Assembly: GCF_004768465.1 (NCBI RefSeq)
Contig: NZ_SRMF01000001.1
Span: forward strand, 683,693-747,692
Origin: Natronospirillum operosum
Lineage (GTDB): Bacteria > Pseudomonadota > Gammaproteobacteria > Pseudomonadales > Natronospirillaceae
Length of the DNA: 64,000 nucleotides
Direction: 5' to 3'
In this document: positions 7,670-16,528 of the stretch, one piece after another
Layout: every line of letters starts with the position of its first letter
How positions within the stretch are numbered: the first letter of the stretch is position 1
Notes under the pieces: generated by a model
The model's input: only the letters and a program-made list of their open reading frames with translations
Database searches by the model: none
Told to the model about the DNA's origin: nothing
Made by a program: the position numbers and the translations under genes

Positions 7670-8188
7670 ATGACAAGCATTTTCCCAATTGAAGGCGGTT
7701 GCGATTGCGGAGCTGTTCGCTACCGTATGCTTACAGAGCCACTGGTCGTTCACTGCTGCCATTGCCGCTGGTGCCAGCGGGAAACGGGTGCGTCGTTCGG
7801 GCTCAACGCAATGATTGAATCCGATCGCGTGGTCAATCTTGGCGCAGAGCCAGAGCTGGTTCAGACGCCATCGAATAGCGGCCTTGGCCAGCGCATAGCG
7901 CGCTGCTCCATATGCAAGGTCGCCGTCTGGAGCCATTATGCAGGCAGCGGGCATCTCACGAAGTTTGTCCGGGTGGGCACTCTTGACGATCCGGATGCGC
8001 TCCCGCCGGACGTCCATATCTTCACGGCGTCAAAACAGCCCTGGGTGACGCTGCCCTCCAATGCCCGAAGTTACAGCGAGTTCTATGATCGCAAGGATGT
8101 CTGGCGCCAGGACAGCATTGACAGGTTCGAGGCATTGCGGCTACAAATTGCCGCTTATCAAGCGTCTTTGAAAGGCCCGCAGGCCTGA
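7670..8188 (+). CDS. GFA family protein (glutathione-dependent formaldehyde-activating enzyme-like)
   Basis: A 172-residue zinc-binding GFA-fold protein. It has CDCGAVRYR near the N-terminus, then CCHCRWCQRETG and later RCSICKVAVW, the cysteine sets that bind two zinc ions. Members add or remove small groups on glutathione, but most, including this one, have no proven reaction. ATG 7670 follows GGAGAAAGG directly and is chosen over an in-frame start 54 bp upstream. Confidence 0.85.
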   Translation: MTSIFPIEGGCDCGAVRYRMLTEPLVVHCCHCRWCQRETGASFGLNAMIESDRVVNLGAEPELVQTPSNSGLGQRIARCSICKVAVWSHYAGSGHLTKFVRVGTLDDPDALPPDVHIFTASKQPWVTLPSNARSYSEFYDRKDVWRQDSIDRFEALRLQIAAYQASLKGPQA

Positions 8189-8290
8189 CCTGTATTGGTG
8201 CTCTCCCCGGCTGCAATCGAAGAGAAGTTCAGATGAATTGCTACAAGCCCGGGCCAGGTAACACACTTTGATACCAGGGTGTAAGAAACG

Positions 8291-8314
8291 AGGCCGGAAT
8301 ATCCGGCCTTTTTT
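8291..8314. terminator. Intrinsic terminator between the GFA gene and choX
   Basis: An inverted repeat AGGCCGGA/TCCGGCCT with a 3-base loop is followed by a T6 run on the plus strand. It ends the GFA gene. It lies between two convergent genes, so it may also slow transcription coming from choX. Confidence 0.85.
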
Positions 8315-8347
8315 GTTGAAGGTGAGCTGTTTCAGCACACTGCGTCG

Positions 8348-9292
8348 CTAATCGTCAGCGAGGTAGGCCTGAACCGCCGGCAGTCCATCCTCTCCGTCAA
8401 CCGTTGTAACGCCGTCGAGCCAATCGGTCAGAGCATCCGGGTTGTTGGCCAGCCATTGGTGAGCGGCTTCATCCGCTTCCAGGCCTTCGTTGAGAATGTC
8501 GCCCATCAACTGGCTTTCCATATCCAGCGTGAATTCCAGATTGTTCAGGAGCTGAGTGACATTGGGGCATTCATCGGCATAGCCGTTGCGGGTCAGCGTG
8601 TAGACGGTGGCGCCGCCATAGTCGGGCCCGAAATAGTCATCACCCCCGGACAGATAGGACAGTTCAAAGCGCAGGTTCATGGGGTGTGGTTCCCAGCCCA
8701 GGAAAACGATAAATTCGTCGCGACGTACCGCTCGATTGACCTGGCTCAACATGCCCTGTTCGCTGGAATCGATCAGTTCCCAGCCCTCGAGCCCGAAGTC
8801 GCCGGCATCGATCATCGACTGGATCAGTTCATTGGCCGGGGCCCCGGGTTCGATGCCGTAGATGCGGTGGTTGAATTCGTCAGCATGGTCGGCCAGGTCA
8901 GCAAAGCTCTCAACGCCGGCCTCGCGCACGTGTTCAGGCACCGCCAGGGTGAACTTGGCGCCTTCGAGGTTGGCGCGCAGGCGCTCATAGCCATCGGCAT
9001 ATTCATCGGCAAAGCTCTGCTGGGCCGGCATCCAGTTACCGAGAAATACATCAATCTCGTTGCTTGACAGTGACTGGAACCCAATCGGAACGGACAGCAG
9101 GCTGACGTGAGTGGAATACCCGAGCCCCTCCAGCAGTTGGCCGGCGACGGCATTGGTGACGCCAATGTCTGTCCAGCCCGGGTCCGAGAACCTGACTGTC
9201 TGACAGGTGCTTTCTGTGGCCTGTGCGGTGAGGCCCAACGGGACACAGGCCACCAGAAGGGCCCCTGCCGTTTTCGGCTGTAGCAGTCGCAT
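8348..9292 (-). CDS. choX: Choline/betaine ABC transporter substrate-binding protein (ChoX/ProX-type)
   Basis: A 314-residue periplasmic binding protein with an N-terminal signal peptide ending near TAQATES. The start of the mature part (FSDPGWTDIGVTNAVAGQLL) and the DVFLGNWMPAQ segment are typical of ChoX, which binds choline in an aromatic cage; several Trp and Tyr suit this. It follows the choline-sulfatase gene by 43 bp with GAGGG before ATG 9292. No permease or ATPase gene is adjacent, so it must feed a transporter encoded elsewhere. Confidence 0.85.
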   Translation of the reverse strand: MRLLQPKTAGALLVACVPLGLTAQATESTCQTVRFSDPGWTDIGVTNAVAGQLLEGLGYSTHVSLLSVPIGFQSLSSNEIDVFLGNWMPAQQSFADEYADGYERLRANLEGAKFTLAVPEHVREAGVESFADLADHADEFNHRIYGIEPGAPANELIQSMIDAGDFGLEGWELIDSSEQGMLSQVNRAVRRDEFIVFLGWEPHPMNLRFELSYLSGGDDYFGPDYGGATVYTLTRNGYADECPNVTQLLNNLEFTLDMESQLMGDILNEGLEADEAAHQWLANNPDALTDWLDGVTTVDGEDGLPAVQAYLADD

Positions 9293-9335
9293 GTTGTTTC
9301 CCTCTCTTTCTTCTATGGTTGTCGTGACGGTCAGA

Positions 9336-10859
9336 TCAGCCTGACACTCTCGGGAAGCGCGCCCGCGCTTCCAGTTCCCCCAAATCCAGCGTGTTGCGCA
9401 TGTACTGTGTACTGGCGTCTGTCATGGGCTGGTGATCCCAGGACGTCACATGGCCGAGAGCATTTGCCTCTGCGACCAGGCGACGCCGGCGCTGGCTGTC
9501 CAGAACCTCGGCATGCAGCTGTTCGAAGTCCCAGCGTTCAGCCAGTTCCTGCCGGAATGCGGTCATGCGCTCGGCTGCATCCGGGTGCTGCGCCAGGTTT
9601 TGCACTTCGTGCTGGTCCTGTGCCAGGTTGAACAACTGGTCTGCATCGCCGGGGCAGTGCACAAACTTGTAGTCGCCGCGACGAATCATCACCACCGGGG
9701 CCTGGGTGCCTTCGCCCATGTATTCGCCGATCACCTCGTCGTGGCCTTGTTCACCCTGCAGATGGGGCATCAGGCTGCGGCCCTCCAGTGGGGTGGCGTA
9801 TTGATTCGAGCCATCGTTGCTTACCAGATCAACGAAGGTCGGCAGCAGGTCCATGGTGGACACATTCTCTTTTACCCGACGTGGCTTGAAACGATCTGGC
9901 GCATGGACGATCAGCGGCACACGGGCGGCGCGTTCGAACCAGCTCATCTTGTACCAGAGGCCGCGTTCGCCGAGCATGTCGCCGTGATCGCCGGAGAACA
10001 CGGTGATGGTGTTTTCGTCCAGGCCGGTTTCTTTCAGGGTGCGCAGCAGGCGGCCGACCTGATCGTCCACATAGCTGATGGCGCCATAGTAGGCGCGGCG
10101 GGCATTGCGGATCTGCTCATCGGACAGCTCCGTGATGTCAGCCTGGTAAAGCGCGCGCAGCCGGGCCGAATGAGCATCCTGCTCGACGTCGTCCCAGGTC
10201 AGCCGGGGGTCGTCGATGTCTTCGGGCCGGTAGCGGTCCCAGTATTCTTTCGGGATGGCGTAGGGATCATGCGGATGCGTCATGGATACGGTGAGGCAGA
10301 AGGGTTTATCGCTTGCTGTGCGCGCCTGGTCGTACAGATAGCGCTGCGCATGGAAGATGACTTCGTCGTCATAATCCAGTTGATTGGTACGCACACAGGG
10401 GCCAGCCTGAGTGACAGACGACATGTCGTGATACCAGGTGGGGCGTTCTGAGGGGTCATCCCAGTTCACCGCCCAGCCAAAATCCGCCGGATAGATATCG
10501 GTCGTGAGCCGGGTTTCAAAACCGTGCAACTGATCAGGGCCGCAAAAGTGCATCTTGCCGGACAGCGCGGTGCTGTAACCGAAGCGGCGCAGGTAGTGCG
10601 CAAAGGTCGGTGTGTCGGCGCGCAGTTCGGCGGCATTGTCAAAAGCCCCGATCATTGAGGGCAGGCGCCCGGTCATCAGCACGAAGCGGGACGGGCCACA
10701 CAGGGGGCTGTTGCAGTAGGCAGAATCGAACACAACACCCTGATCGGCCAGTGTTTGCAGGTTCGGGGCCTGGACCACCTGGCCGCCATGGAAGGGCAAC
10801 ACAGGTGCAGCTATCTGGTCGGCCATAATGAACAGGATGTTGGGGTGGGTCTCGGGCAC
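9336..10859 (-). CDS. betC: Choline-sulfatase
   Basis: A 507-residue arylsulfatase-fold enzyme hydrolysing choline-O-sulfate to choline and sulfate in the cytoplasm. The modification motif C-G-P-S-R (Cys54, oxidised to formylglycine) and metal-binding MADQ near the N-terminus are present, along with a later GDHGDMLGERG. The C-terminal extension (ATSTQYMRN-like ASTQYMRNTLDLG) is characteristic of BetC. GTG 10859 has AGGAG eight bases upstream; a GTG nine bases earlier would overlap that ribosome-binding site. First gene of the betC-choX unit, divergent from its LysR regulator. Confidence 0.92.
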   Translation of the reverse strand: MPETHPNILFIMADQIAAPVLPFHGGQVVQAPNLQTLADQGVVFDSAYCNSPLCGPSRFVLMTGRLPSMIGAFDNAAELRADTPTFAHYLRRFGYSTALSGKMHFCGPDQLHGFETRLTTDIYPADFGWAVNWDDPSERPTWYHDMSSVTQAGPCVRTNQLDYDDEVIFHAQRYLYDQARTASDKPFCLTVSMTHPHDPYAIPKEYWDRYRPEDIDDPRLTWDDVEQDAHSARLRALYQADITELSDEQIRNARRAYYGAISYVDDQVGRLLRTLKETGLDENTITVFSGDHGDMLGERGLWYKMSWFERAARVPLIVHAPDRFKPRRVKENVSTMDLLPTFVDLVSNDGSNQYATPLEGRSLMPHLQGEQGHDEVIGEYMGEGTQAPVVMIRRGDYKFVHCPGDADQLFNLAQDQHEVQNLAQHPDAAERMTAFRQELAERWDFEQLHAEVLDSQRRRRLVAEANALGHVTSWDHQPMTDASTQYMRNTLDLGELEARARFPRVSG

Positions 10860-10954
10860 TGCAGGCACTCCTTTCGATAGCTGGGTTGTGATTAAAAAAA
10901 TTGATGGTTGCAGCCATGGTGATCCTGCAGCAGAAGCCTGTAAACTGAGCTGTA

Positions 10955-10973
10955 ACTAATGAATGCCATAAGT
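10955..10973. promoter_or_regulatory. Inverted repeat, likely operator of the choline-sulfate regulator
   Basis: ACTAATG-N5-CATAAGT, a dyad in the betC/LysR intergenic region ending eight bases before the regulator start. Its position suggests autoregulation plus control of betC. The dyad is imperfect at one base in each arm. Confidence 0.45.
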
Positions 10974-10980
10974 AATACTA

Positions 10981-11907
10981 ATGTCAGTTTCATCTGCGTT
11001 ACCGCCCCTGCACCGGCTTGTGGCCTTTGAAGCCGCTGCGCGCCTGGGGTCATTCACGGCTGCCGCGCAGGAACTGGGCAGTACCCAGTCTGCGGTCAGC
11101 CAGCATATCAAGCATCTGGAGGCGGACCTTGGGTCGACCTTGTTCCACCGCATGCATCGCGGCGTCGTGCTCACCCGCACGGGCTCTCGGGTGTATCAGT
11201 GGACGGAGGAAGGGCTGAAAACGCTGAGCACAGGTTACCGGGAAGCCAAGAAGCCGGGCCGACACGAGTCCATTACTCTGTCGACGGACTATGCGCTGGG
11301 CACCTACTGGCTGCTGCCCCGGCTGCGCAATTTCCGACAACGCCACCCGGACCTGGACGTGCGTCTGGTCACCGCCCAGCATTCGGTCAGCCCCGATGAA
11401 GGGGATGTGGATATCGGGCTGGCCTTTGGCGATGGCCACCGGATGCACGAACCCACACAGCTGCTGTTTCCCGAGGCGGTAGTGCCCGTGTGCAGCCCCG
11501 GCCTGTTGGCGCAGTACCCGGACATGGGGCACTGGAAGGACCTGCCTTTGTTGGAGCTGGAAGACGAGGAGGGCAACCATTGGTTCGACTGGCCCGACCT
11601 GTTTGCTGCACTCGGCCTGCAGGAGGCCAGCAAGGAGCCCGAACTGATATTCAACAACTATACTTTGCTGTTGCAGGCGGCGTTGTCGGGGCAGGGCGTG
11701 GCCATTGGCTGGTCGCCGTTCGTTGAGCCCCTGTTGGAGACCGGCGCCCTGGTTGCGTTGACGGATACCGCCATGCGTTCGAACCAGGGGTATCAGATCG
11801 TGTTTCCGTCAAACCGGGAACTGGAGCCGATAGTACTGGAGTTCATTGACTGGCTGATTGAGGAAGGCCGTCAGACTCGTGAGGAGCGGGCATTGCAGAG
11901 CAACTGA
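10981..11907 (+). CDS. betR: LysR-family regulator of choline-sulfate use
   Basis: A 308-residue LysR protein. The helix-turn-helix is in residues 8-65 (LVAFEAAARLGSFTAAAQEL, then TQSAVSQHIKHLE), followed by a substrate-binding domain of the GcvA-like branch. It is divergent from betC, the usual place of the choline-sulfate utilisation regulator in gammaproteobacteria. The start at 10981 has no strong ribosome-binding site. The symbol is by context; the name betR is also used for unrelated regulators. Confidence 0.82.
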   Translation: MSVSSALPPLHRLVAFEAAARLGSFTAAAQELGSTQSAVSQHIKHLEADLGSTLFHRMHRGVVLTRTGSRVYQWTEEGLKTLSTGYREAKKPGRHESITLSTDYALGTYWLLPRLRNFRQRHPDLDVRLVTAQHSVSPDEGDVDIGLAFGDGHRMHEPTQLLFPEAVVPVCSPGLLAQYPDMGHWKDLPLLELEDEEGNHWFDWPDLFAALGLQEASKEPELIFNNYTLLLQAALSGQGVAIGWSPFVEPLLETGALVALTDTAMRSNQGYQIVFPSNRELEPIVLEFIDWLIEEGRQTREERALQSN

Positions 11908-11970
11908 TGTCGATTTGCTGTTTCACTGTCCGACTATCAAGTGTTGCTGCGCAATCAATCAGGAGGGCAT

Positions 11971-12456
11971 ATGTCACACAGTGCGAAGAACACGATCTGC
12001 CTTTGGTATGAAGATGCGGCCGAAGAGGCTGCACGATTTTACGCCGACACATTCCCGGCATCGTCTGTCGGTGCAGTGTACCGTGCACCCGGGGATAACC
12101 CTTCGGGAAAAGAAGGGGATGTATTGACTGTCGAGTTCACCGTGCTGGGCGTTGCCTGTCTCGGTCTCAACGGCGGCCCCGCCTTCAAGCACAGCGAAGC
12201 GTTTTCGTTTCAGGTGGCGACCGAAGACCAATACGAAACGGACCTCTACTGGAATGCGATCGTTGGCAACGGTGGTCAGGAAAGCCAGTGCGGGTGGTGC
12301 AAGGACAAATGGGGCATCTCCTGGCAGTTTACCCCGGTTGCCCTCTCGAAAGCTCTTGCCAGCCCTGATCAAGTAGCTGCGAAGCGAGCATTTGATGCAA
12401 TGATGACGATGAGAAAAATCGATATCGCTGCCATCGAGAAGGCGTTTCGTGGTTAA
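11971..12456 (+). CDS. VOC-fold PhnB-like protein
   Basis: A 161-residue protein of the PhnB/3-demethylubiquinone-methyltransferase-like VOC family. Marks are CLWYEDAAEEAARFYADTFP at the N-terminus, the central LGLNGGPAFKHSEAFSFQV, and the C-terminal GWCKDKWGISWQFTP. The biochemical role of the family is mostly unknown. AGGAGGG four bases before ATG 11971 decides the start. It stands alone between the choline-sulfate genes and a decayed gene. Confidence 0.82.
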   Translation: MSHSAKNTICLWYEDAAEEAARFYADTFPASSVGAVYRAPGDNPSGKEGDVLTVEFTVLGVACLGLNGGPAFKHSEAFSFQVATEDQYETDLYWNAIVGNGGQESQCGWCKDKWGISWQFTPVALSKALASPDQVAAKRAFDAMMTMRKIDIAAIEKAFRG

Positions 12457-12515
12457 CGGATAGGTTGAAATGCCGGGAGTGCATTGGCGATGAATCAAAT
12501 GGGGAATTCGGTCTG

Positions 12516-12839
12516 ATGGCTATCTGGTCGTAGGTCGTTGAGCTGGCGCTGAAGTTTCCGGGCATTGAGGAATCCACCTCTTATGGCGAACCTTCCCTGA
12601 AGGTCCGCAAGGCGCTTGTTGCACGCTGGCGCACGTCAGATGACAGCATTGTCCTGATGGACGTGGATCGGTTCGAACGCGACCAGATTCTGGCGAACGA
12701 ACCGGAGGTCTGCTTTCTGGAACCCCATTATCAGGGTTATGACATAGTACTGGCACGATTGCCTGTCGCTGATCAGGTAACAGCAGGAGTTACCGGTCCC
12801 AGGGTGGCAGTGGTTGGCATGCGTCTTTCAGCCATTTGA
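12516..12839 (+). pseudogene. Broken MmcQ/YjbR-family gene
   Basis: Reading from ATG 12516, codon 6 is TAG (12531-12533). After that the frame stays open and encodes LALKFPGIEESTSYGEPSLK followed by a DVDRFERDQIL stretch, clearly an MmcQ/YjbR DNA-binding-like protein. After LPVADQ near 12775 the similarity stops and the frame runs into the 3' end of the convergent LysR gene, so the C-terminus is lost too. With an early stop and a missing tail it is probably inactive, although a short product from ATG 12654 is possible. Confidence 0.65.
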
Positions 12840-13686
12840 TGGCTGCGAGGACCGCAGGGTTATTGCTTCTGGTTTTAGGTACCAAAGCCTTCACCCACAT
12901 GTTGGGCGGTGGGTAGTCCTCCAGAATGGTGACCAGAGTTCCAGACTCGATGCTGGCGCGAGCAATGTGCTGTGCCACTATGGCCACCCCCAAATCCTGC
13001 TCCACGGCGTTGATCAAAACCTGACTGTCATTGACTCCGATGCTTGATCGCACATCGATATCAATGACACCTGCGTCGCTCTCAAAGGCCCAGTGTGTGC
13101 CGGTGGCCATAAAAGTGAGACAGGAATGTTCCAGCAGATCGCGAGGGTGCTCCGGGTAACCGGCTTTGGCCAGATAGCCGGGTGAAGCGACCGTAACCCG
13201 CCGCATTGGACACAAGGGTACGTCAACTACATTGGCATAAGACGATGGCAGGGCGCCTATTGCGATATCAAATCCTTCTTCCACCGGGTTCACCGAACGG
13301 TCCATCAAGACCAGGTCAAGGCGTACACCAGGGTGTGTCACCTGAAATCCGGTGAGAATGGTACCAAAGTGCTGAACGGTCAGCGTAGTGGGGCATTTTA
13401 TACGCAGACGTTCTTCCAGCCGTGACTGGCTGGCCGCCAGGTCCTCAAAGGCTTCCTGCATCTCTGCATGCGCTGCCAGCAGTCGCGGGTAAAATCTTTC
13501 ACCCGCCTCGGTTAGCGAGAGCTGGCGCGTAGTGCGCACAAACAGCTTTGTTTTGAGCCGGTGCTCCAGTTGTCCTATGCGTTTGCTTACCACGGACGGC
13601 ACCGTATTCAGGCCGCGGGCGGCAGCAGAAAAACTGCCACTCTTTACGACAAACAAAAATGTCGCAACGTTTTCCAGCGTATCCAT
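12790..13686 (-). CDS. LysR-family transcriptional regulator of the FAD/AcnX/TRAP cluster
   Basis: A 298-residue LysR protein. The helix-turn-helix is at residues 5-62 (FLFVVKSGSFSAAARGL, VPSVVSKRIGQLE) and a periplasmic-binding-protein-like effector domain follows, of the CrgA/DmlR-like branch. It is divergent from the catabolic operon at 13857, with a TTCGC-N5-GCGAA dyad between, so it likely activates that operon in response to the substrate. Its 3' end overlaps the tail of a broken MmcQ-like gene. Confidence 0.85.
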   Translation of the reverse strand: MDTLENVATFLFVVKSGSFSAAARGLNTVPSVVSKRIGQLEHRLKTKLFVRTTRQLSLTEAGERFYPRLLAAHAEMQEAFEDLAASQSRLEERLRIKCPTTLTVQHFGTILTGFQVTHPGVRLDLVLMDRSVNPVEEGFDIAIGALPSSYANVVDVPLCPMRRVTVASPGYLAKAGYPEHPRDLLEHSCLTFMATGTHWAFESDAGVIDIDVRSSIGVNDSQVLINAVEQDLGVAIVAQHIARASIESGTLVTILEDYPPPNMWVKALVPKTRSNNPAVLAAIKWLKDACQPLPPWDR

Positions 13687-13721
13687 AACGCCTCCGTTGA
13701 CCGGGATGCCAATCAGTATAG

Positions 13722-13736
13722 TTCGCGAAGTGCGAA
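13722..13736. promoter_or_regulatory. LysR-type operator (TTCGC-N5-GCGAA)
   Basis: A perfect 5-bp inverted repeat with the T-N11-A core expected for LysR-type regulators. It lies 36 bp upstream of the LysR start codon and about 120 bp upstream of the FAD oxidoreductase, in the only intergenic space between the two divergent units. Confidence 0.6.
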
Positions 13737-13856
13737 AGCTGCTAGCTCAAAACGGCTGTTTTTCGAGAGGACTCTGTTGGCTATGGTCGATTCAAGTTAA
13801 CAAGAAAGTTGAGCATTTGGGAAACCAAGCCAAGCCTAAACATGAGGGGTTCAAAC

Positions 13857-15200
13857 ATGGCAGAGCATATAACTACAAGTACGCGAGTAGTCCGCAATAC
13901 CAACAAACAGGCGTATCGTCCGCTAAAAGCAGACGTTTGTGTTGTTGGTGCTGGTATTGCGGGTATGTCCGCGGCCTTGCAGGCGTCCAAACTCGGACGG
14001 AGTGTCATTCTGGTGGATAGCCAGCCGGCCCTGGGTGGCCAGGCGGTGAATTCCATCATCGCCACTTTTTGCGGAATGTTCTCCAATGGCACCCATGGTT
14101 ATCAATTCACTTACGGCATAGCCGATGACATTCTGAACGCCCTGAGTCGCCAGGAAAAAGCGTTGCACTACCGTCACGGGCCGAGCACCACAGTCGTGTA
14201 TTACGATGAGGTAGCTCTGGGTCGTTGGGTCGAGGAGAGTGTAATGGCGGCCAATATCACCCCCGTGCTCGGCGCCATGCTGCTCAATGTTCATGTGAAA
14301 GGGACGCGCATCGAGAGTATTGACCTGATGACTCGGTACGGCGGTGTCCGGGTGGAGGCGGACAGCTTCATTGATGCCAGTGGAGACGCAGCCTTGTTGT
14401 GGCAAGCCGGCTTTGCCTGTCGCGAGCCGGAGACGCAGAAAGTGTTTGGCACTCAGATGGTGGTGCTGGAGAACATCAACGAGGACGCCCAGCCAAACCG
14501 GAAGGAAATCGGTGCCCGCATGAAAGAGCGCGGTGAACAATACGGTTTGCTGCGTCAGGAAGGCCTGGGGTTCAACATCCCGGGCAGTGGCATTGCGGCC
14601 ATGAACATGACTCACATAGAGACCCCTCTGGATCCCATCGAGGCCTCGGCCAAGGCGCTGATTGGCAAGGATCAGGCTGCCCGCGCCGTGGATTTCCTCA
14701 AACAGGAGTTCCCTGACTGTTTCGGTCAATCCCGTATCCGTTCCTTCGGTCTGCCGGGCATACGTCAAACGCGTTGGATCGTCGGTCGCCATCACCTCAC
14801 GGTGGAAGAGTTGCGTGCCGGAAAGAAATTCGATGATGCGATCGGTCGCACCGCCTGGCCCATCGAGTTGCATGACCACAGCGATGGTCATCACTGGATC
14901 GTCTTTGATGAAGACCATGTGCATTACATCCCACTGGGCAGCCTGGTTCCTGCAGAGTGCACCAATGCCGTGGCGGCGGGCCGCTGCATTGATGCCGACT
15001 CGGCTGCGTTGTCCAGTGTCAGGGTGATGGGCCCCTGCATCGCCATGGGGATGGCTGCAGCTCATGCCGTCGATCTGGCCAACGGCGGCAGTGTACATGA
15101 GATCGACATGGCCCAGATGCGCGAGCGCACTCGGGACAACGTTGAGAAAAAGACATATCGCTGGGACGAAAAGGAATTAGCGTCTGTTGTCACGGTTTAG
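13857..15200 (+). CDS. FAD-dependent oxidoreductase (FAD_oxidored family)
   Basis: A 447-residue flavoprotein. The dinucleotide-binding motif VVGAGIAGMSAAL lies near residue 33, then QPALGGQAVNS, which is characteristic of the FAD_oxidored group. SFIDASGDAALLWQAG is in the middle, and near the C-terminus is a second FAD-contacting region (AAGRCIDADSAALSSVRVMG). It probably oxidises a small hydroxy- or amino-acid-like substrate; the electron acceptor is unknown. GAGGGG seven bases before ATG 13857 fixes the start. First gene of a co-directional run through 21593. Confidence 0.82.
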   Translation: MAEHITTSTRVVRNTNKQAYRPLKADVCVVGAGIAGMSAALQASKLGRSVILVDSQPALGGQAVNSIIATFCGMFSNGTHGYQFTYGIADDILNALSRQEKALHYRHGPSTTVVYYDEVALGRWVEESVMAANITPVLGAMLLNVHVKGTRIESIDLMTRYGGVRVEADSFIDASGDAALLWQAGFACREPETQKVFGTQMVVLENINEDAQPNRKEIGARMKERGEQYGLLRQEGLGFNIPGSGIAAMNMTHIETPLDPIEASAKALIGKDQAARAVDFLKQEFPDCFGQSRIRSFGLPGIRQTRWIVGRHHLTVEELRAGKKFDDAIGRTAWPIELHDHSDGHHWIVFDEDHVHYIPLGSLVPAECTNAVAAGRCIDADSAALSSVRVMGPCIAMGMAAAHAVDLANGGSVHEIDMAQMRERTRDNVEKKTYRWDEKELASVVTV

Positions 15201-15254
15201 TCTGATTGATGGCTGACCACCCATTTAACAGGAAAGAAACCGAGGGTTACCCAG

Positions 15255-16526
15255 ATGCAGCTTACAGATTACGAAAAGTCCTTGCGGGATGGCATGAATG
15301 GTCGGGCCAAGGCCCAGGCCATGGATCTGTTGATTCGCTATGGCGAGGCGGTTGGGGCCGAGCGGTTGATTGAAACCAATAATGTCGCTGGAGCTTTCAA
15401 CGCGTCCTCACCCTCCACCAGGCATATTGTCGAGAAGGGGTTTGACGCCGTGTATTCGGAGCTGAACCTCGACAGTGATGAGGTGGTTGATGTGCCTCAT
15501 GTGGAGGCCAATACCTGTCAATTGATTACCGGTATCGACAACGATAACTGGGAGCTTCAGGGCGCCAGTCGCGAGATGGTAGAACAGCAACGCGCGTCGG
15601 AACGCTACCTGGGGGAGCGTGGTGTGAACATGTTCGCGACCTGCACACCCTATCAGGTCGGCAATGTTCCCGTGCAGGGTGAGCACTGCGCCTGGATGGA
15701 ATCGTCTGCAGTCATTTACTGCAACTCGGTACTGGGTGCCCGCACCAATGTTGAGGGCAAGGAAAGCACCGGTGCTGCTGCGCTGACCGGCCGCATTCCC
15801 TATTGGGGCTATCATCTGACCGAAAATCGTTTTGGCACCCACCTCATCACGCTGGAAACAGCGGTGGAGGACATGATGGACTGGGGGCTGCTGGGCTATT
15901 TCATAGGCGAACAGGTGGAAGAAGATCGCCCGGTTATAGAGGGGCTCAGCCACCAGCCAGATCTTATCAAGTTGAAGCATTTTGGCGCCGCCGCCGCGTC
16001 CTCGGGTGGTGTTGAAATGTATCACATTCCCGGGGTGACGCCGGAAGCGCGGACGGTAGAAGAAGCCTTCGGCCCCGGTCGGCCCGTGCAGCACCTCCAT
16101 TATGGCGCAGCCGAACGACGCGCGACCTTCGAAAGCCTGCAAAGTGCCACTGATCGCAAGGTCGATTTCATCATGCTGGGGTGTCCGCATAACTCCATCG
16201 AGCAGATGGCGCTGATCGCTCAACTCCTGCGTGGCAAGAAAATTCATCCGGATGTGGCCCTTTGGGTTCATACCCCCCGAGCGATCAAGCAGGTAGCGGA
16301 ACGCAGCGGCTACTGCGACGTGATTACGCAGGCCGGTGGTGCGGTGATGAGTGATACCTGCCCGGCGATTTCCAGGCGCATGCCCGAAGGTGTCCGTGTT
16401 ATTGCCACTGATTCGGCAAAGCAGGCGCACTATCTGCCCGCCATTGCCAACGTGCAGGGGTGGTTCGGGTCCGTGCAGCACTGCATTGATGCGGCGCTGA
16501 CGGGGCAGTGGAACGCGGAGGTATGA
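15255..16526 (+). CDS. Aconitase X catalytic (large) subunit
   Basis: A 423-residue AcnX large subunit. Visible are the NTCQLITGIDNDNW segment, the cysteine-containing ATCTPYQVGN and GEHCAWMESSAVIYCNS regions, and the signature SVLGARTNVEGKEST followed by GRIPYWGYH. AcnX enzymes are Fe-S hydro-lyases; characterised bacterial members dehydrate cis-3-hydroxy-L-proline, while archaeal ones act on mevalonate 5-phosphate. The substrate here is not established. It lies 54 bp after the flavoprotein gene and directly abuts the small-subunit gene. Confidence 0.88.
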   Translation: MQLTDYEKSLRDGMNGRAKAQAMDLLIRYGEAVGAERLIETNNVAGAFNASSPSTRHIVEKGFDAVYSELNLDSDEVVDVPHVEANTCQLITGIDNDNWELQGASREMVEQQRASERYLGERGVNMFATCTPYQVGNVPVQGEHCAWMESSAVIYCNSVLGARTNVEGKESTGAAALTGRIPYWGYHLTENRFGTHLITLETAVEDMMDWGLLGYFIGEQVEEDRPVIEGLSHQPDLIKLKHFGAAAASSGGVEMYHIPGVTPEARTVEEAFGPGRPVQHLHYGAAERRATFESLQSATDRKVDFIMLGCPHNSIEQMALIAQLLRGKKIHPDVALWVHTPRAIKQVAERSGYCDVITQAGGAVMSDTCPAISRRMPEGVRVIATDSAKQAHYLPAIANVQGWFGSVQHCIDAALTGQWNAEV

Positions 16527-16528
16527 CC

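Noticed and set aside
13923-15098. Long minus-strand frame opposite the FAD oxidoreductase
   Set aside because: It has no motif, no ribosome-binding site, and lies fully inside a clear flavoprotein gene.
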